A stretch of DNA of 55,012 nt from Westiellopsis prolifica IICB1 (GTDB taxonomy: Bacteria; Cyanobacteriota; Cyanobacteriia; Cyanobacteriales; Nostocaceae), in contig NZ_NAPS01000001.1 in the NCBI RefSeq assembly GCF_004323185.1, positions 2,701,396 to 2,756,407 on the forward strand. Direction: 5' to 3'. Position numbers and translations under genes: made by a program. The notes beneath the pieces are model-generated. The model did no database searches. It was not told where the DNA came from and saw nothing but the letters and a program-made list of their open reading frames with translations. The stretch's first letter is position 1; each line of letters starts with the position of its first letter. Shown in pieces: positions 6,248 to 15,130 of the stretch.

Positions 6248-9073
6248 TCATCCCATCTGATTCAACCAGTAACTAACGTCAACGGCTAATTTTTGTCCTA
6301 ACTTTAATAACTGTCGATACTTTGTGATGTCTTCATTACTCGCGATCGCGATTTGACATTGAGGGATAATCTTGTTGTACAAACAGCTAAAGTATAGTTC
6401 TTGAGGTCTATTCAAAGTGATCCCGACATTTAGCTGATACCCAACATCTATCAATCTTTCCAAGCGCTGAATATCTGCATCAAATGTACCATTGGGATCG
6501 TGCAATAACTGCCAAAGTAATCGCAAAATCAACTGTTCTAACATCTGCTTACCTTCGGGAATATTTAACCGACAGCGCAGTTGTTTCGCTTCATTGGCGA
6601 TCGCTTTTAGCTCCAGGATATGATTTATACTCAATTGAGGTTCGCTAATATCTTGCTCTAAGGCGCGCAGTATGGTCATACACCGATAGGTCAAAGCTAT
6701 TTCGGCTGCGACTTGTAATTCTTGGGGTGCTGCTAATTCATCCCGATGGAATGCCATCAGAACCCCGTAATTATCCCGGTAGGTTTGTGTATAAAGTTGG
6801 TCTAATCTTGTCAATGTTTCCTGACTCAACAATTGCATCAGACGGTGGCGTTCTTCAGCGAAGAGATTTTCTAAGCTAAACGCTTGATCCCCGAATAACT
6901 GCATCATTACTAAGATAGTGTTTGCGGCACTAGCTTTTTGTAGTGATGCCAATAATTGTTCTTTGATTTGACTGTAATGACGCCTTCCTTCAAATGGTTG
7001 AATGCAACAGTGGAAATCCCAACCTCCTAAATGCAGCACTGCAAAGACTAAATGTTCAGTTTCCCAGGTGATTTCTGAGATTAACTTTAAGTGTCCGACT
7101 GCTAGTGTCAAGCTTCCCAGACGTTGCAGATGGTAATCTAATTCATGAACGTTATAGCAATAAACCCGTTTTTGGTAGGAATGGGAATGCTTGACAGTAC
7201 AGTAATTGGGTGAAGTACCATTGCCATTGCGGGTTTCGCCTTTGTGATTGTTAAACAAAGAAGCGATCGCGTGATGGGCTGCAACTTGCTTAAACGTGAT
7301 TTGTGAAGTTACCACCAGTTGGCGATAAACTTCCCCACCATGTCCGAAAATATCAATATTACTGGGAGCAATGGCAAGACGTTTGAGGAATTCTTTTTCT
7401 AGTTGCACACCTGCTACATCTGCTGCCAATTCTATAGCACGGGCGGCGTAGCGCAGAATCTGTGTTCCTTCCGGACGGGATATTTCCTCAAAAAACCAAC
7501 CGCAACTTGTAAACATCAACAAAGCATGACGCTGCATTTCCAGCAAGCGTAAAGCGTCTATTTGTTCTGTATCCTTGAGTTCGCTTTTTTGATGGCGGGC
7601 GAGGAAGCGGTGAATATTGTTTGGTGAACGATCCAGAATTACCTTAATATATTCGTCTCGTGCTTGCCAGGGATCAAGGAAAAACTGTCTACCGTGTTCT
7701 TCATACACTTGCGTTAGGCGATCGCGTAACCAGTTTAAGGTATTTCGTAATGGACGACGCCATTTTTGATGCCATTCACCACCACCACCACAACCGCAAT
7801 TATCTTGCCATCTATCTACACCATGGGCGCAACTCCAAGCGGTAACAGGCTTTAACTCTACCTCCCAGCTAGGAGGATTCAAGCTGAGATAATGGGCAAA
7901 GTTGGTAACAGTCCAACCCCGGTGGGAAAATTCTTTGGTAAAGGCGTATGCCAGAGTTTTCTCTGTTCCTCCCTTATGATGTCCAAAGGTTTCCCCATCT
8001 GTGGCTACAGAAATTAACTGTGCAGGACGATGATCCCCGCGTACCGCCGAACCAATCCGTCCTGCTAAATGTCCCGAATTGAACAGAACATCACTAAAAC
8101 CCATATCCCGCGAAATCGGGCCATCGTAGAAAAAGATATCGATATAAGGAAGGGATTGGTGATCAGGGATTGGTGATTGGGAAGTCAAATTTTCTATCTC
8201 TTGCTCCCCGATCCCCGATTCCCGATTCCCGATTCCCGATCCCCGATCCCCGATCCCCGATCCCCGATCCCCGATCCCCGTTCCCCGACCCACCATACTC
8301 AAAGGAGAAGATGCTGTACTGAGTGTGGGTTTGAGATAGCAACGATAGGGACGGGTGGGATCAATCTGACTACCGCCGACTTCGTGCCATTCTGGATGGG
8401 GATTGTCTTTGGTAGGTAGGAGACGACAACGCTGTGCTTGGGAGGGTGCTAAGACGATAAAGCGAATTCCTTCTTTGATCAAGGCTTCGAGGGTGGCGTA
8501 GTCTACAGCAGTTTCCGCCAACCACATACCTTCGGGATCGCGTTGAAAGCGGGATCGGAAATCTGCTTTACCCCAACGAATCTGCGTATATTTGTCGCGA
8601 TCGTTGGCTAGAGGCATGATGATATGGTTATATACTTGCGCGATCGCGTTGCCATGTCCATGCAAACGTTCACAAGATTTGCGATCGGCCTCTAAAATTC
8701 GCTGATACACTTCTACGTCGTGGCGTTCTAGCCAGGACATCAGGGTTGGACCAATATTAAAGCTCAAATACTCGTAATTATTAACGATCCCCACCAGTTC
8801 GCCCCGATCATTTAGCACCCTAGCAAAGGCATTTGGGCGATAACATTCATGATGAATGCGTTCATTCCAATCATGAAATGGTGCTGCACCCGGTTGGCGT
8901 TCGATCGCATCCAAATATGGATTTTCCCGTGGTGGTTGGTAAAAATGACCATGTACAGTCACGTAAACACCCGTAGCCGTCGTCAAGGGATTAGGCAATT
9001 TGGCGTTTGGAGAATTTTCTTGTGATGTCAAATTTACGCCAGTTTGACCTGGCAATTCAGCAGCAGAAGTCAT
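6248..9073 (-). CDS. glycoside hydrolase family 57 protein with C-terminal DUF3536
   Basis: This 941-aa protein starts with the GH57 module. HGHFYQPPRENPYLDAIERQ is at about 41-60. GMWLAETAVD at about 182-191 has E187 in the place of the GH57 nucleophile. VATDGETFGHH at 356-366 has D359 as the candidate acid. The second half matches the DUF3536 architecture that accompanies these cyanobacterial proteins. Family members act on alpha-glucans, so a role in glycogen or starch-like polymer turnover is likely but unproven. Residues about 262-306 are an insertion, encoded by a GATCGGG heptamer array (8156-8290), that reads through in frame as GIGDRGS-type repeats between the two catalytic blocks. 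The rest looks intact. Confidence 0.9.
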   Translation of the reverse strand: MTSAAELPGQTGVNLTSQENSPNAKLPNPLTTATGVYVTVHGHFYQPPRENPYLDAIERQPGAAPFHDWNERIHHECYRPNAFARVLNDRGELVGIVNNYEYLSFNIGPTLMSWLERHDVEVYQRILEADRKSCERLHGHGNAIAQVYNHIIMPLANDRDKYTQIRWGKADFRSRFQRDPEGMWLAETAVDYATLEALIKEGIRFIVLAPSQAQRCRLLPTKDNPHPEWHEVGGSQIDPTRPYRCYLKPTLSTASSPLSMVGRGTGIGDRGSGIGDRGSGIGNRESGIGEQEIENLTSQSPIPDHQSLPYIDIFFYDGPISRDMGFSDVLFNSGHLAGRIGSAVRGDHRPAQLISVATDGETFGHHKGGTEKTLAYAFTKEFSHRGWTVTNFAHYLSLNPPSWEVELKPVTAWSCAHGVDRWQDNCGCGGGGEWHQKWRRPLRNTLNWLRDRLTQVYEEHGRQFFLDPWQARDEYIKVILDRSPNNIHRFLARHQKSELKDTEQIDALRLLEMQRHALLMFTSCGWFFEEISRPEGTQILRYAARAIELAADVAGVQLEKEFLKRLAIAPSNIDIFGHGGEVYRQLVVTSQITFKQVAAHHAIASLFNNHKGETRNGNGTSPNYCTVKHSHSYQKRVYCYNVHELDYHLQRLGSLTLAVGHLKLISEITWETEHLVFAVLHLGGWDFHCCIQPFEGRRHYSQIKEQLLASLQKASAANTILVMMQLFGDQAFSLENLFAEERHRLMQLLSQETLTRLDQLYTQTYRDNYGVLMAFHRDELAAPQELQVAAEIALTYRCMTILRALEQDISEPQLSINHILELKAIANEAKQLRCRLNIPEGKQMLEQLILRLLWQLLHDPNGTFDADIQRLERLIDVGYQLNVGITLNRPQELYFSCLYNKIIPQCQIAIASNEDITKYRQLLKLGQKLAVDVSYWLNQMG
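8156..8290. repeat. GATCGGG heptamer array inside a coding region
   Basis: Roughly a dozen tandem CCCGATC/CCCGATT units plus a looser flank (8156-8215) lie inside the GH57 gene. Because 3 x 7 = 21, three units encode a seven-residue GDRGSGI period and keep the host frame without a stop on the minus strand. Confidence 0.9.
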
Positions 9074-9682
9074 GTAGTGTATCCAAAATCAAAAATACTT
9101 GCAATTGTGCCGACAAATATATGCGTTTACTTTGTATAGCGGCATTTCTGGTAAATATTAGCGCAGGTAGACAACAACAACCAGATGAATGCACTTCAGA
9201 GTATAGCTCATAAAATTACGGGCAATCTGCATCATCAAGCAGTCGTTTCCCGAAATACAGGAATAAAACAGCCAATTGAAAAAGACTGATGAAGTTTTTT
9301 CCACTGGCAGTACTAAAAATTTAATTGTCTTTTAATATATTAAACATTATTTTTGGTGTAAAATTTTTAGCTTAATAAAAACTTTTGCAAAGAAAAGTTA
9401 TTAATACTCTTTAAAACTCCAATTTATTTTACAAATTTTACCATCTGTATGTAAACAGAACTATTTCGGAACAATTTAAAGAGTAGAAAAAGAAGACAAG
9501 GAAGTGTGGGGAGAGGTGGGAGACAAGGGGGACAAGGGAAGGGGGACAAGGGAGACAAGGGAGAAAGCAGAAAACCAACCACTAAAATCCAAAATCCAAA
9601 ATCCAAAATCCAAAATCGATTGACCCTTGACGATTGACCCTTGACGATTGACCATTGACAATTGACCATTAACTATTAACAA
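9074..9682. other. intergenic region with heptamer arrays upstream of the Ca2+/H+ antiporter
   Basis: Bases 9074-9480 are AT-rich without a supported gene. From 9480 the region is low complexity: purine-rich GGGGGACAAGG runs (about 9490-9570), then five AAAATCC heptamers (about 9584-9619), then alternating ATTGACC(C/A)TTGAC units (9617-9675) right up to the antiporter start. Any promoter must lie within or upstream of these repeats. Confidence 0.7.
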
Positions 9683-10774
9683 ATGTCAGGTAAAAACATT
9701 CTCTTTTTAGTTCTATTGCTGTTTATTCCAGTTTCTGTAGCGGCTCACTTTTTACACTGGGAAGATTTAATAGTATTCATTGCAGCTGGATTAGCAATTT
9801 TACCTCTAGCTGCTTGGATGGGAACAGCAACAGAAGAAATCGCTGTGGTAGTAGGTCCTACTTTAGGAGGATTATTAAATGCTACTTTTGGTAATGCCAC
9901 AGAATTAATTATTGCGATCATTGCCTTAAAAGCAGGATTAGTGGACGTAGTCAAAGCCAGTATCACCGGCTCAATTATTGGTAATTTGCTGTTGGTGATG
10001 GGTTTGGCGATGTTATTAGGCGGATTGCGTCATAAAGAACAGACATTTCAACCGATAGTAGCGCGGATGAACTCATCTGCCATGAATTTAGCGGTGATTG
10101 CTATTTTATTGCCAACAGCAATGAACTTTTCCTCGCCAGGTATTGGTGAAAAAACCCTGCAAAATCTTTCTTTAGCAGTAGCTGTTGTCTTAATCCTGGT
10201 TTATGCTTTGACACTGCTATTTTCGATGAAAACTCACTCCTATCTTTACGATGTCGGTCTAGCAGAAACAGAAGGTTTGGAAGTGAATGATCACAAACCT
10301 AATATTTGGTTGTGGGGCGGGGTGTTGTTGGTATGTACTCTGTTAGTAGCAATAGAATCAGAACTACTGGTGGATTCTCTAGAAGCAGCCACCTCTGAGT
10401 TAGGCTTGACAGCGTTATTTACAGGGGTGATCCTTGTCCCTATTATTGGCAATGCTGCTGAACATGCTACAGCCGTAACTGTAGCCATGAAAGACAAAAT
10501 GGATCTTTCCCTTTCCGTAGCGGTGGGATCAAGTATGCAGATTGCTCTGTTTGTTGCTCCGGTGTTAGTGATTGTAGGGAAGTTTTTCGGTCAACCAATG
10601 GATCTAGATTTTAGCCCGTTTGAATTGGTGGCTGTAGCTGTATCAGTATTAATTGCTAATTCTATTAGTTCTGATGGTAAATCAAATTGGTTAGAAGGCA
10701 CGTTACTTTTAGCGGCTTACATACTTTTAGGATTTGCTTTTTACTTCTACCCAGTAGTTGATGCTATGAGTTAG
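9683..10774 (+). CDS. cax: calcium/proton antiporter (CaCA superfamily, CAX type)
   Basis: This 363-aa protein has about 11 membrane segments and the two duplicated cation-exchange repeats of the family: GNATE at residues 70-74 (c-1, followed by LIIAIIALKAG) and GNAAE at 256-260 (c-2, followed by HATAVTVAMKDK). It is expected to export Ca2+ from the cytoplasm in exchange for H+, either in the plasma or thylakoid membrane. The acidic linker DVGLAETEGLEVNDH at about 190-204 separates the two halves. It starts at the ATG directly after a heptamer array, and a strong inverted repeat follows the stop (10814). Confidence 0.93.
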   Translation: MSGKNILFLVLLLFIPVSVAAHFLHWEDLIVFIAAGLAILPLAAWMGTATEEIAVVVGPTLGGLLNATFGNATELIIAIIALKAGLVDVVKASITGSIIGNLLLVMGLAMLLGGLRHKEQTFQPIVARMNSSAMNLAVIAILLPTAMNFSSPGIGEKTLQNLSLAVAVVLILVYALTLLFSMKTHSYLYDVGLAETEGLEVNDHKPNIWLWGGVLLVCTLLVAIESELLVDSLEAATSELGLTALFTGVILVPIIGNAAEHATAVTVAMKDKMDLSLSVAVGSSMQIALFVAPVLVIVGKFFGQPMDLDFSPFELVAVAVSVLIANSISSDGKSNWLEGTLLLAAYILLGFAFYFYPVVDAMS

Positions 10775-10813
10775 AGACAGGACTGACGCAAGTAATAACT
10801 GAAACTATGATTT

Positions 10814-10851
10814 ACACAGTAGGGGTAATTGATCATTTGCCCCTACTGTGT
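10814..10851 (+). terminator. inverted repeat, probable terminator of the cax gene
   Basis: Perfect 12-bp arms ACACAGTAGGGG / CCCCTACTGTGT flank a 14-base loop, 40 bp after the cax stop. The T-run after the stem is weak (TATAGTTTTG), so this could instead be a repeat element. Confidence 0.5.
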
Positions 10852-11336
10852 ATAGTTTTGCATAAGCCGCAAGAGAATCATGAGTAATCGGTGATCAGTA
10901 ATAAAAATGTGAATTATCTATCACTAATTACCAAAATAGTGTAGGTGAATAAATGAAGGGTGACACCCCTCAACCCCCTGATTCTTTGGCTTAACAAGGG
11001 AACTGAGCTATTTAGTAGCAAATTATAATTCCACTAACTTGAACGCTACTTTAACAGTATTAAATTTAAAATTTAAGTGTAAGAATAATAAAGTATACTA
11101 TGGTTTACGTCTTTTTGTTTTTGGTTTCAAAGGGACTTGATATTACACATATATCCACTCTATCTGAAATTTTACTCAGATTTTTATTTGCCATCTATCA
11201 AAGGAGGCGATTCTGAATATCGCACCGATTTTTTGAAGAAAATAACTAAATTTTTTAGTTAGAAATACGCACTATTCCGGAGGATGAACTCTTTGGTGTG
11301 TGAAAGAAAATATGGGCGTTAGTAAAATGAAATACA
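10852..11336. other. intergenic region upstream of the peptidoglycan-binding protein
   Basis: No gene is supported. The stretch is AT-rich. An AAAGGAGG sequence near 11199-11206 looks like a ribosome-binding site but has no start codon at proper spacing. The actual leader of the downstream gene is probably in the last 150 bp. Confidence 0.4.
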
Positions 11337-12113
11337 ATGAGTGATATGGGTCTACTGATAACAGGCGTGTTAACAACAGGACAACCTTCTTTACCTAATA
11401 CTCAGGTGAATTCACCGATTCAGCTAGACAATGACATAAACAAGTCAGAAGAAAATCAGTTATCTGAAGTTGTTGTTGCAAATCAAATCACACCCCCTGA
11501 ATTCATCACAGAGGATAAGCAAGTTTCTGTGATCCCGCCTGCGATCGCACCGGATGTAGGTGATAATAATCATCAAGCTCAAACTATCAAACAAAAACTG
11601 CAAAAATTTGATGAATCCAGAGATTCCCCAGTTGTCACAGAAGATACTGCTATAGATAGTGTTGATGGCTCAAATGTACAGCCAGAGTTTACTTCCATTT
11701 ATGAAGGAACAACAACTGAGGACAATTTTTTACTTGCTTTTACTTCCACAACTCAGGCTCAAGATATAAATAAATATACTGCCGTTCCACGAAAATCTGT
11801 TCACCACCAGCCCCAATATATTGCAGGGGGACTTGGAGAACGGCCTCGTGTCAGAAATAAACAACCCACAAACAATACACGGGTAACAAAAGTTGCTCAA
11901 ACTAGTCCGGTTTTACCAATTCTCGGTTTTGGTAATAGGGGTGATGCTGTCAGAGTGTTACAACGGGTCTTAAGATTTAACGGTTATACTGTGCAAGTCG
12001 ATGGAATTTTTGGTGCTTTAACAGAATCTGCTGTCAAGGCTTTTCAAAATCGCCGAAATTTAGTTTCAGATGGAATAGTCGGTCAAAAAACCTGGCGGGA
12101 GTTAACAAGATAG
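11337..12113 (+). CDS. peptidoglycan-binding domain protein
   Basis: This 258-aa protein has a long, low-complexity, acidic and Thr/Gln-rich N-terminal region (about 1-190) and a C-terminal PG_binding_1 module (about 193-258). The module shows the family repeat pattern GDAVRVLQRVLRFNGY, VDGIFGALTESAVKAFQ and DGIVGQKTWREL. It probably anchors to the cell wall. No clear signal peptide is visible at this start. The ATG at 11337 overlaps another possible short frame from 11312, so the true N-terminus is uncertain. Catalytic partners are not encoded next to it. Confidence 0.8.
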   Translation: MSDMGLLITGVLTTGQPSLPNTQVNSPIQLDNDINKSEENQLSEVVVANQITPPEFITEDKQVSVIPPAIAPDVGDNNHQAQTIKQKLQKFDESRDSPVVTEDTAIDSVDGSNVQPEFTSIYEGTTTEDNFLLAFTSTTQAQDINKYTAVPRKSVHHQPQYIAGGLGERPRVRNKQPTNNTRVTKVAQTSPVLPILGFGNRGDAVRVLQRVLRFNGYTVQVDGIFGALTESAVKAFQNRRNLVSDGIVGQKTWRELTR

Positions 12114-12337
12114 TTCATGGTCAAATGTCCATTGTTAAAGATATAGAGAATTTAAAATTGACCATTGATTATTTATCTATAAATATTTATTGCAACAAAA
12201 GTTCAATTATTTGATATTAATATTATTCTCAATTTGAACATCAGTGAACATAAATCAAGTTTTTTATGATACTACAAATTTACCCAGTTCACTTATTTAT
12301 AATAACAGCATGAGAATTGAAATTTGGGTGGGTCATT

Positions 12338-12451
12338 ATGAGTGAACAAACACACCAATCAACACAAGATCATAGTGTAGCCAACATCATGATCATCTCT
12401 TTGCTTGCCTTGTGTGGACTAACTGCTATATTTCTACTAGGAATTTTTTAG
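12338..12451 (+). CDS. 37-aa single-span membrane protein
   Basis: A short ATG frame encodes a polar lead MSEQTHQSTQDHSVANIMII and a hydrophobic helix with sequence SLLALCGLTAIFLLGIF ending at the stop. Small one-helix proteins of this shape are common in cyanobacteria, often as subunits of larger membrane complexes, but I cannot assign a complex. A GGGTGGGT stretch 5-12 bases upstream could act as a ribosome-binding site. It is isolated, and an AT-rich hairpin region follows. Confidence 0.5.
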   Translation: MSEQTHQSTQDHSVANIMIISLLALCGLTAIFLLGIF

Positions 12452-12596
12452 TTGAGTTAGGATTCAAAAATCTTGGATTTGTTAAAATTTATCTTCAAAC
12501 AGCAGCCTAGAAATTATCAAGATTGGGCTGCTGTTTTGCATTATTTGGTTGTTGCTTTAAAGACTAATGGTTAAACAAGCCTAAAATCCTTAGCAA

Positions 12597-12635
12597 TGAC
12601 CAATGACCAATGACCAATGACCAATGACCAATGAC
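12597..12635. repeat. CAATGAC heptamer array
   Basis: Five to six tandem 7-bp units (ATGACCA phase) followed directly by the AGACGCGAA palindrome. The same unit, in either orientation, occurs at 25500, 46528 and other places. Confidence 0.9.
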
Positions 12636-12724
12636 AACCTCTACCAGACGCGAAATTTAGCGTCTGGTACATTTGTGCCGACCTACTTATACCAATTATT
12701 TATGAAGATGCACAGAATATGAAA

Positions 12725-12895
12725 AAACTAACCGCCATAGACGCGCAAGCGGCTACTTACCCTACCTTCGGAACCCTCTTCGAGGGAACGGGAACCCTTT
12801 CTCTTAACAGAAGCCACTACCTACGGAAGCCGCAGAAGCGTCTACGTGTCTACCGGAACGGTAGACGCCAAGACGCCAAGAGTGGAGAGTTAGTC
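12725..12895. repeat. GC-rich interspersed palindromic repeat block
   Basis: The block contains several short inverted pairs (GGAACCCTCTTCGAGGGAAC, CGTCTACGTG/TACCGGAACGGTAGACG, ACGCCAAGACGCC) and differs sharply in GC content from its surroundings. A 60-codon frame runs through it, but its protein has no family features and follows the repeat. I treat it as non-coding. Confidence 0.55.
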
Positions 12896-12946
12896 ATTTA
12901 GTGCGGCTTCACATTAAATTGGTATTAGTTAAAAACCTTAAAAAAC

Positions 12947-13025
12947 AAAAAGCGCTTGGGAGTGTTGCCGTGTTTCCACCCCAGGCGCTTTTCGTTTTAC
13001 ACTTGCTCCTCACACACAATTAAAA
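12947..13025. ncRNA. hairpin unit A with Yfr1-like core (tandem copy 1)
   Basis: A stem AAAAGCGCTTGGG / CCCAGGCGCTTTT (12947-12993) is followed on the plus strand by GCTCCTCACACACAATTAAAAG at 13005-13026. The 11-base core of the cyanobacterial sRNA Yfr1 is ACUCCUCACAC, and here the first base differs. The same block recurs about 148 bp downstream. On the minus strand the stem followed by T-runs could terminate purH. The assignment to a small RNA is an inference. Confidence 0.35.
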
Positions 13026-13093
13026 GATATCACTACTTTTAGATGATGACAAGTACTTAAGATAAAAATTTTTTCTCCTCAATAATTTGCCAT

Positions 13094-13170
13094 TAAAAAA
13101 GCGCTTGGAGTGTTACCACGTTGCCACTCCAAACGCTTTTTACTTCAAACTTACTCCTCACACACAATTA
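13094..13170. ncRNA. hairpin unit B with exact Yfr1 core motif (tandem copy 2)
   Basis: A stem AAAAAGCGCTTGGAGTG / CACTCCAAACGCTTTTT (13094-13142) is followed by ACTCCTCACACACAATTAAAG at 13153-13173, which includes the full 11-base Yfr1 core. Known Yfr1 RNAs carry the core between two hairpins. Here a clear second hairpin after the core is missing on the plus strand, so the match may be only partial or coincidental. In the minus direction the stem plus CTTTTTTAA is a good terminator for purH, 78 bp upstream. Confidence 0.4.
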
Positions 13171-13247
13171 AAGATTAACATTGTGTTTATCTATCTACAA
13201 GCATAATATAGACACTTTGGCAAGTGTAACATCCTACTTAAGATAGA

Positions 13248-14783
13248 TTAATGTAAAAAGTGACGTACACCTGTGAAAACCATGACTAAACCAAGCTCAT
13301 TTGCAGCTTGTATCGAATCTTGATCTCGCAAACTTCCACCTGGTTGGACTACCGCCATAATTCCCGCCGCTGCGGCAGTTTTTACAGAATCATCGAAGGG
13401 GAAAAATCCATCACTAGCAAGAACTGCACCTTTAGCTTTTTCACCAGCTTGTTCAAGGGCAATTTTCACCGAACCAACGCGGTTCATTTGTCCTGCACCA
13501 ACACCTAAAGTTGTGCGATCGCTACTGACAACAATAGCGTTAGATTTGACGTGTTTGCAAACTTTCCATGCGAACAGTAATTCTGCTAATTCTGTGGGTG
13601 TGGGTTGGCGTTCGGTGACAATTTGCCATTGGCTGGTATCGGCGACAATATCATCTGAAGCTTGGACTAGGAAACCACCTGCGATCGCTTTGACTGTTTC
13701 TGTGGGGCCACTACTTAAATCTGGTAAAATCAAAATCCGTACCTTCGACTTTGCAGCCAGAATTGCTTTTGCGTCCTCTTCACATCCTGGTGCGACTACA
13801 CATTCTAAAAATGTTTTTGTTAACTCAGTTGCGGTTGCAGCATCAATTGGACGGTTGAGGGCAACGATACCACCAAAAGCAGACACAGGATCAGCATTGA
13901 AGGCTTTTTGGTAAGCTGCGGCGATCGTGCTACCTTGAGCTGTACCACAGGGGTTAGTATGTTTGATAATCGTTGCAGCCGGACTGTCAGTGAATTCGGC
14001 GATGATGCGGCGTGCTGCTTCTAAATCAACTAAGTTATTGTAACTGAGTTCTTTCCCTTGCAATTTAGTAGCAGCAGCCCAACCTGTAGAATTTGCACCA
14101 CTTTGATACCAAGCTGCACTTTGATGGGGGTTTTCACCGTAGCGTAAAGATTGTAGTTGTTTTCCTGAAAGAGTGAATGTTTCTGGTATTTCTGTTTGTT
14201 GTGTTTCGAGCAGATAAGATGCGATCGCTTGATCATAACTAGAAGTATGCAAAAATCCTTTCAAGGCACACTTTTGGCGAAATTCAAACGATGGTTCTGT
14301 GTGTTGGCGTAATTCCTGTAAATACTCGTCATATTGGCAGGGATCACACAACACCGTTAAATGAGCAAAGTTTTTGGATGCTGCCCTCAGCATAGCAGGA
14401 CCACCAATATCAATTTGCTCGATTGCTTCTGCTAATGTGACATCGGGTTTAGCAATAGTTTCCTCAAAAGGATAAAGATTTACCACTACTAAATCTATCG
14501 GACGAATTTGGTTATCTGCCAAATCCATCATATCTTGAGGAATATCCCGACGCGCGAGAATTCCACCGTGAATGCGCGGATGTAGAGTTTTCACACGACC
14601 ACCTAATATTTCTGGTGAGCCTGTGTAATCTGCGACTTTTTTTACTGGTAATCCCGCATTTTTGAGAGTTTGAGCAGTACCACCACTACTAATTAATTCA
14701 AAGTCAAATTCTTCTACTAAGCTACGGGCAAGTTCAATTAATCCAGTTTTATTTGATACACTCAACAGTGCTAGACGTGCCAT
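13248..14783 (-). CDS. purH: bifunctional AICAR formyltransferase/IMP cyclohydrolase
   Basis: This 511-aa enzyme catalyses the last two steps of IMP synthesis. The N-terminal MGS-like cyclohydrolase domain begins MARLALLSVSNKTG and includes ELISSGGTAQTLKNAGLPV and the GGRVKTLHPRIHGGILARRD signature. The AICAR transformylase half has YGENPHQ, the catalytic KHTNPCG, SAFGGIVALN and the C-terminal DGFFPFDDSVKTAAAAGI plus QPGGSLRDQDSI. All are intact. The ATG at 14783 is chosen because the family starts with this strand; an in-frame ATG at 14816 would add 11 atypical residues. A REP/transposase insertion lies directly upstream and may influence the promoter. Confidence 0.97.
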   Translation of the reverse strand: MARLALLSVSNKTGLIELARSLVEEFDFELISSGGTAQTLKNAGLPVKKVADYTGSPEILGGRVKTLHPRIHGGILARRDIPQDMMDLADNQIRPIDLVVVNLYPFEETIAKPDVTLAEAIEQIDIGGPAMLRAASKNFAHLTVLCDPCQYDEYLQELRQHTEPSFEFRQKCALKGFLHTSSYDQAIASYLLETQQTEIPETFTLSGKQLQSLRYGENPHQSAAWYQSGANSTGWAAATKLQGKELSYNNLVDLEAARRIIAEFTDSPAATIIKHTNPCGTAQGSTIAAAYQKAFNADPVSAFGGIVALNRPIDAATATELTKTFLECVVAPGCEEDAKAILAAKSKVRILILPDLSSGPTETVKAIAGGFLVQASDDIVADTSQWQIVTERQPTPTELAELLFAWKVCKHVKSNAIVVSSDRTTLGVGAGQMNRVGSVKIALEQAGEKAKGAVLASDGFFPFDDSVKTAAAAGIMAVVQPGGSLRDQDSIQAANELGLVMVFTGVRHFLH

Positions 14784-14812
14784 AATTCCCCAGTTTTCTT
14801 TGATTAAGATAA

Positions 14813-15060
14813 GCAATATCCCGCCTTGGAATTGATTCCAAGGCTAAAAGCAAAAGTCGGCTTCAGCCGACTAGGAGATTTTGATTAATTGTTATATTCT
14901 CCAATATTTGGAACTTAGAACACAGTCGGCTAAAGCTTGAGTTGAGCTATTAGCCTCAAAATTAATTTTGAGGTGGACTCGGCGAAAAGCAATATCCCGC
15001 CTTGGAATCGATTCCAAGGCTAACAGCAAAACTCGGCTGAAGCTGACTAGAAGAAATCAA
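14813..15060. repeat. REP-like palindromic block, left side of the transposase
   Basis: Palindromes TTGGAATTGATTCCAA (14826-14841), GTCGGCTTCAGCCGAC (14857-14872), CCTCAAAATTAATTTTGAGG (14954-14973) and TTGGAATCGATTCCAA (15002-15017) are joined by conserved linkers (GCAATATCCCGCC, GGCTAA.AGCAAAA.TCGGCT). The same modules occur right of the transposase and once more at 43065. Confidence 0.85.
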
Positions 15061-15130
15061 AATCAGTTAATTCTTATGGCGTTCGCGGGAATACTAAGTG
15101 CAAAACATATCAAATACAAAAAGCACTTTC

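Larger units (their letters stand above)
12452..13247. other. repeat-rich intergenic region between the small membrane protein and purH
   Basis: It holds a CAGCAGCC...GGGCTGCTG inverted repeat (about 12499-12536, terminator-like), a CAATGAC heptamer array (about 12597-12635), an AGACGCGAAATTTAGCGTCT palindrome (about 12646-12668), a GC-rich interspersed palindromic block (12719-12895) and two tandem hairpin units (12947-13025 and 13094-13170). No protein gene is supported. Confidence 0.65.

Noticed and set aside
8177-8419. Plus-strand frame opposite the GH57 gene
   Set aside because: It is a repeat shadow of the coding array (PDPRSPI repeats).
11199-11230. AAAGGAGG as a ribosome-binding site of an upstream small gene
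   Set aside because: No start codon at usable spacing and no frame of useful length follow.
12719-12901. 60-codon open frame in the purH-side intergenic region
   Set aside because: It runs through GC-rich palindromic repeats and its protein follows the repeat sequence with no family or composition signal.
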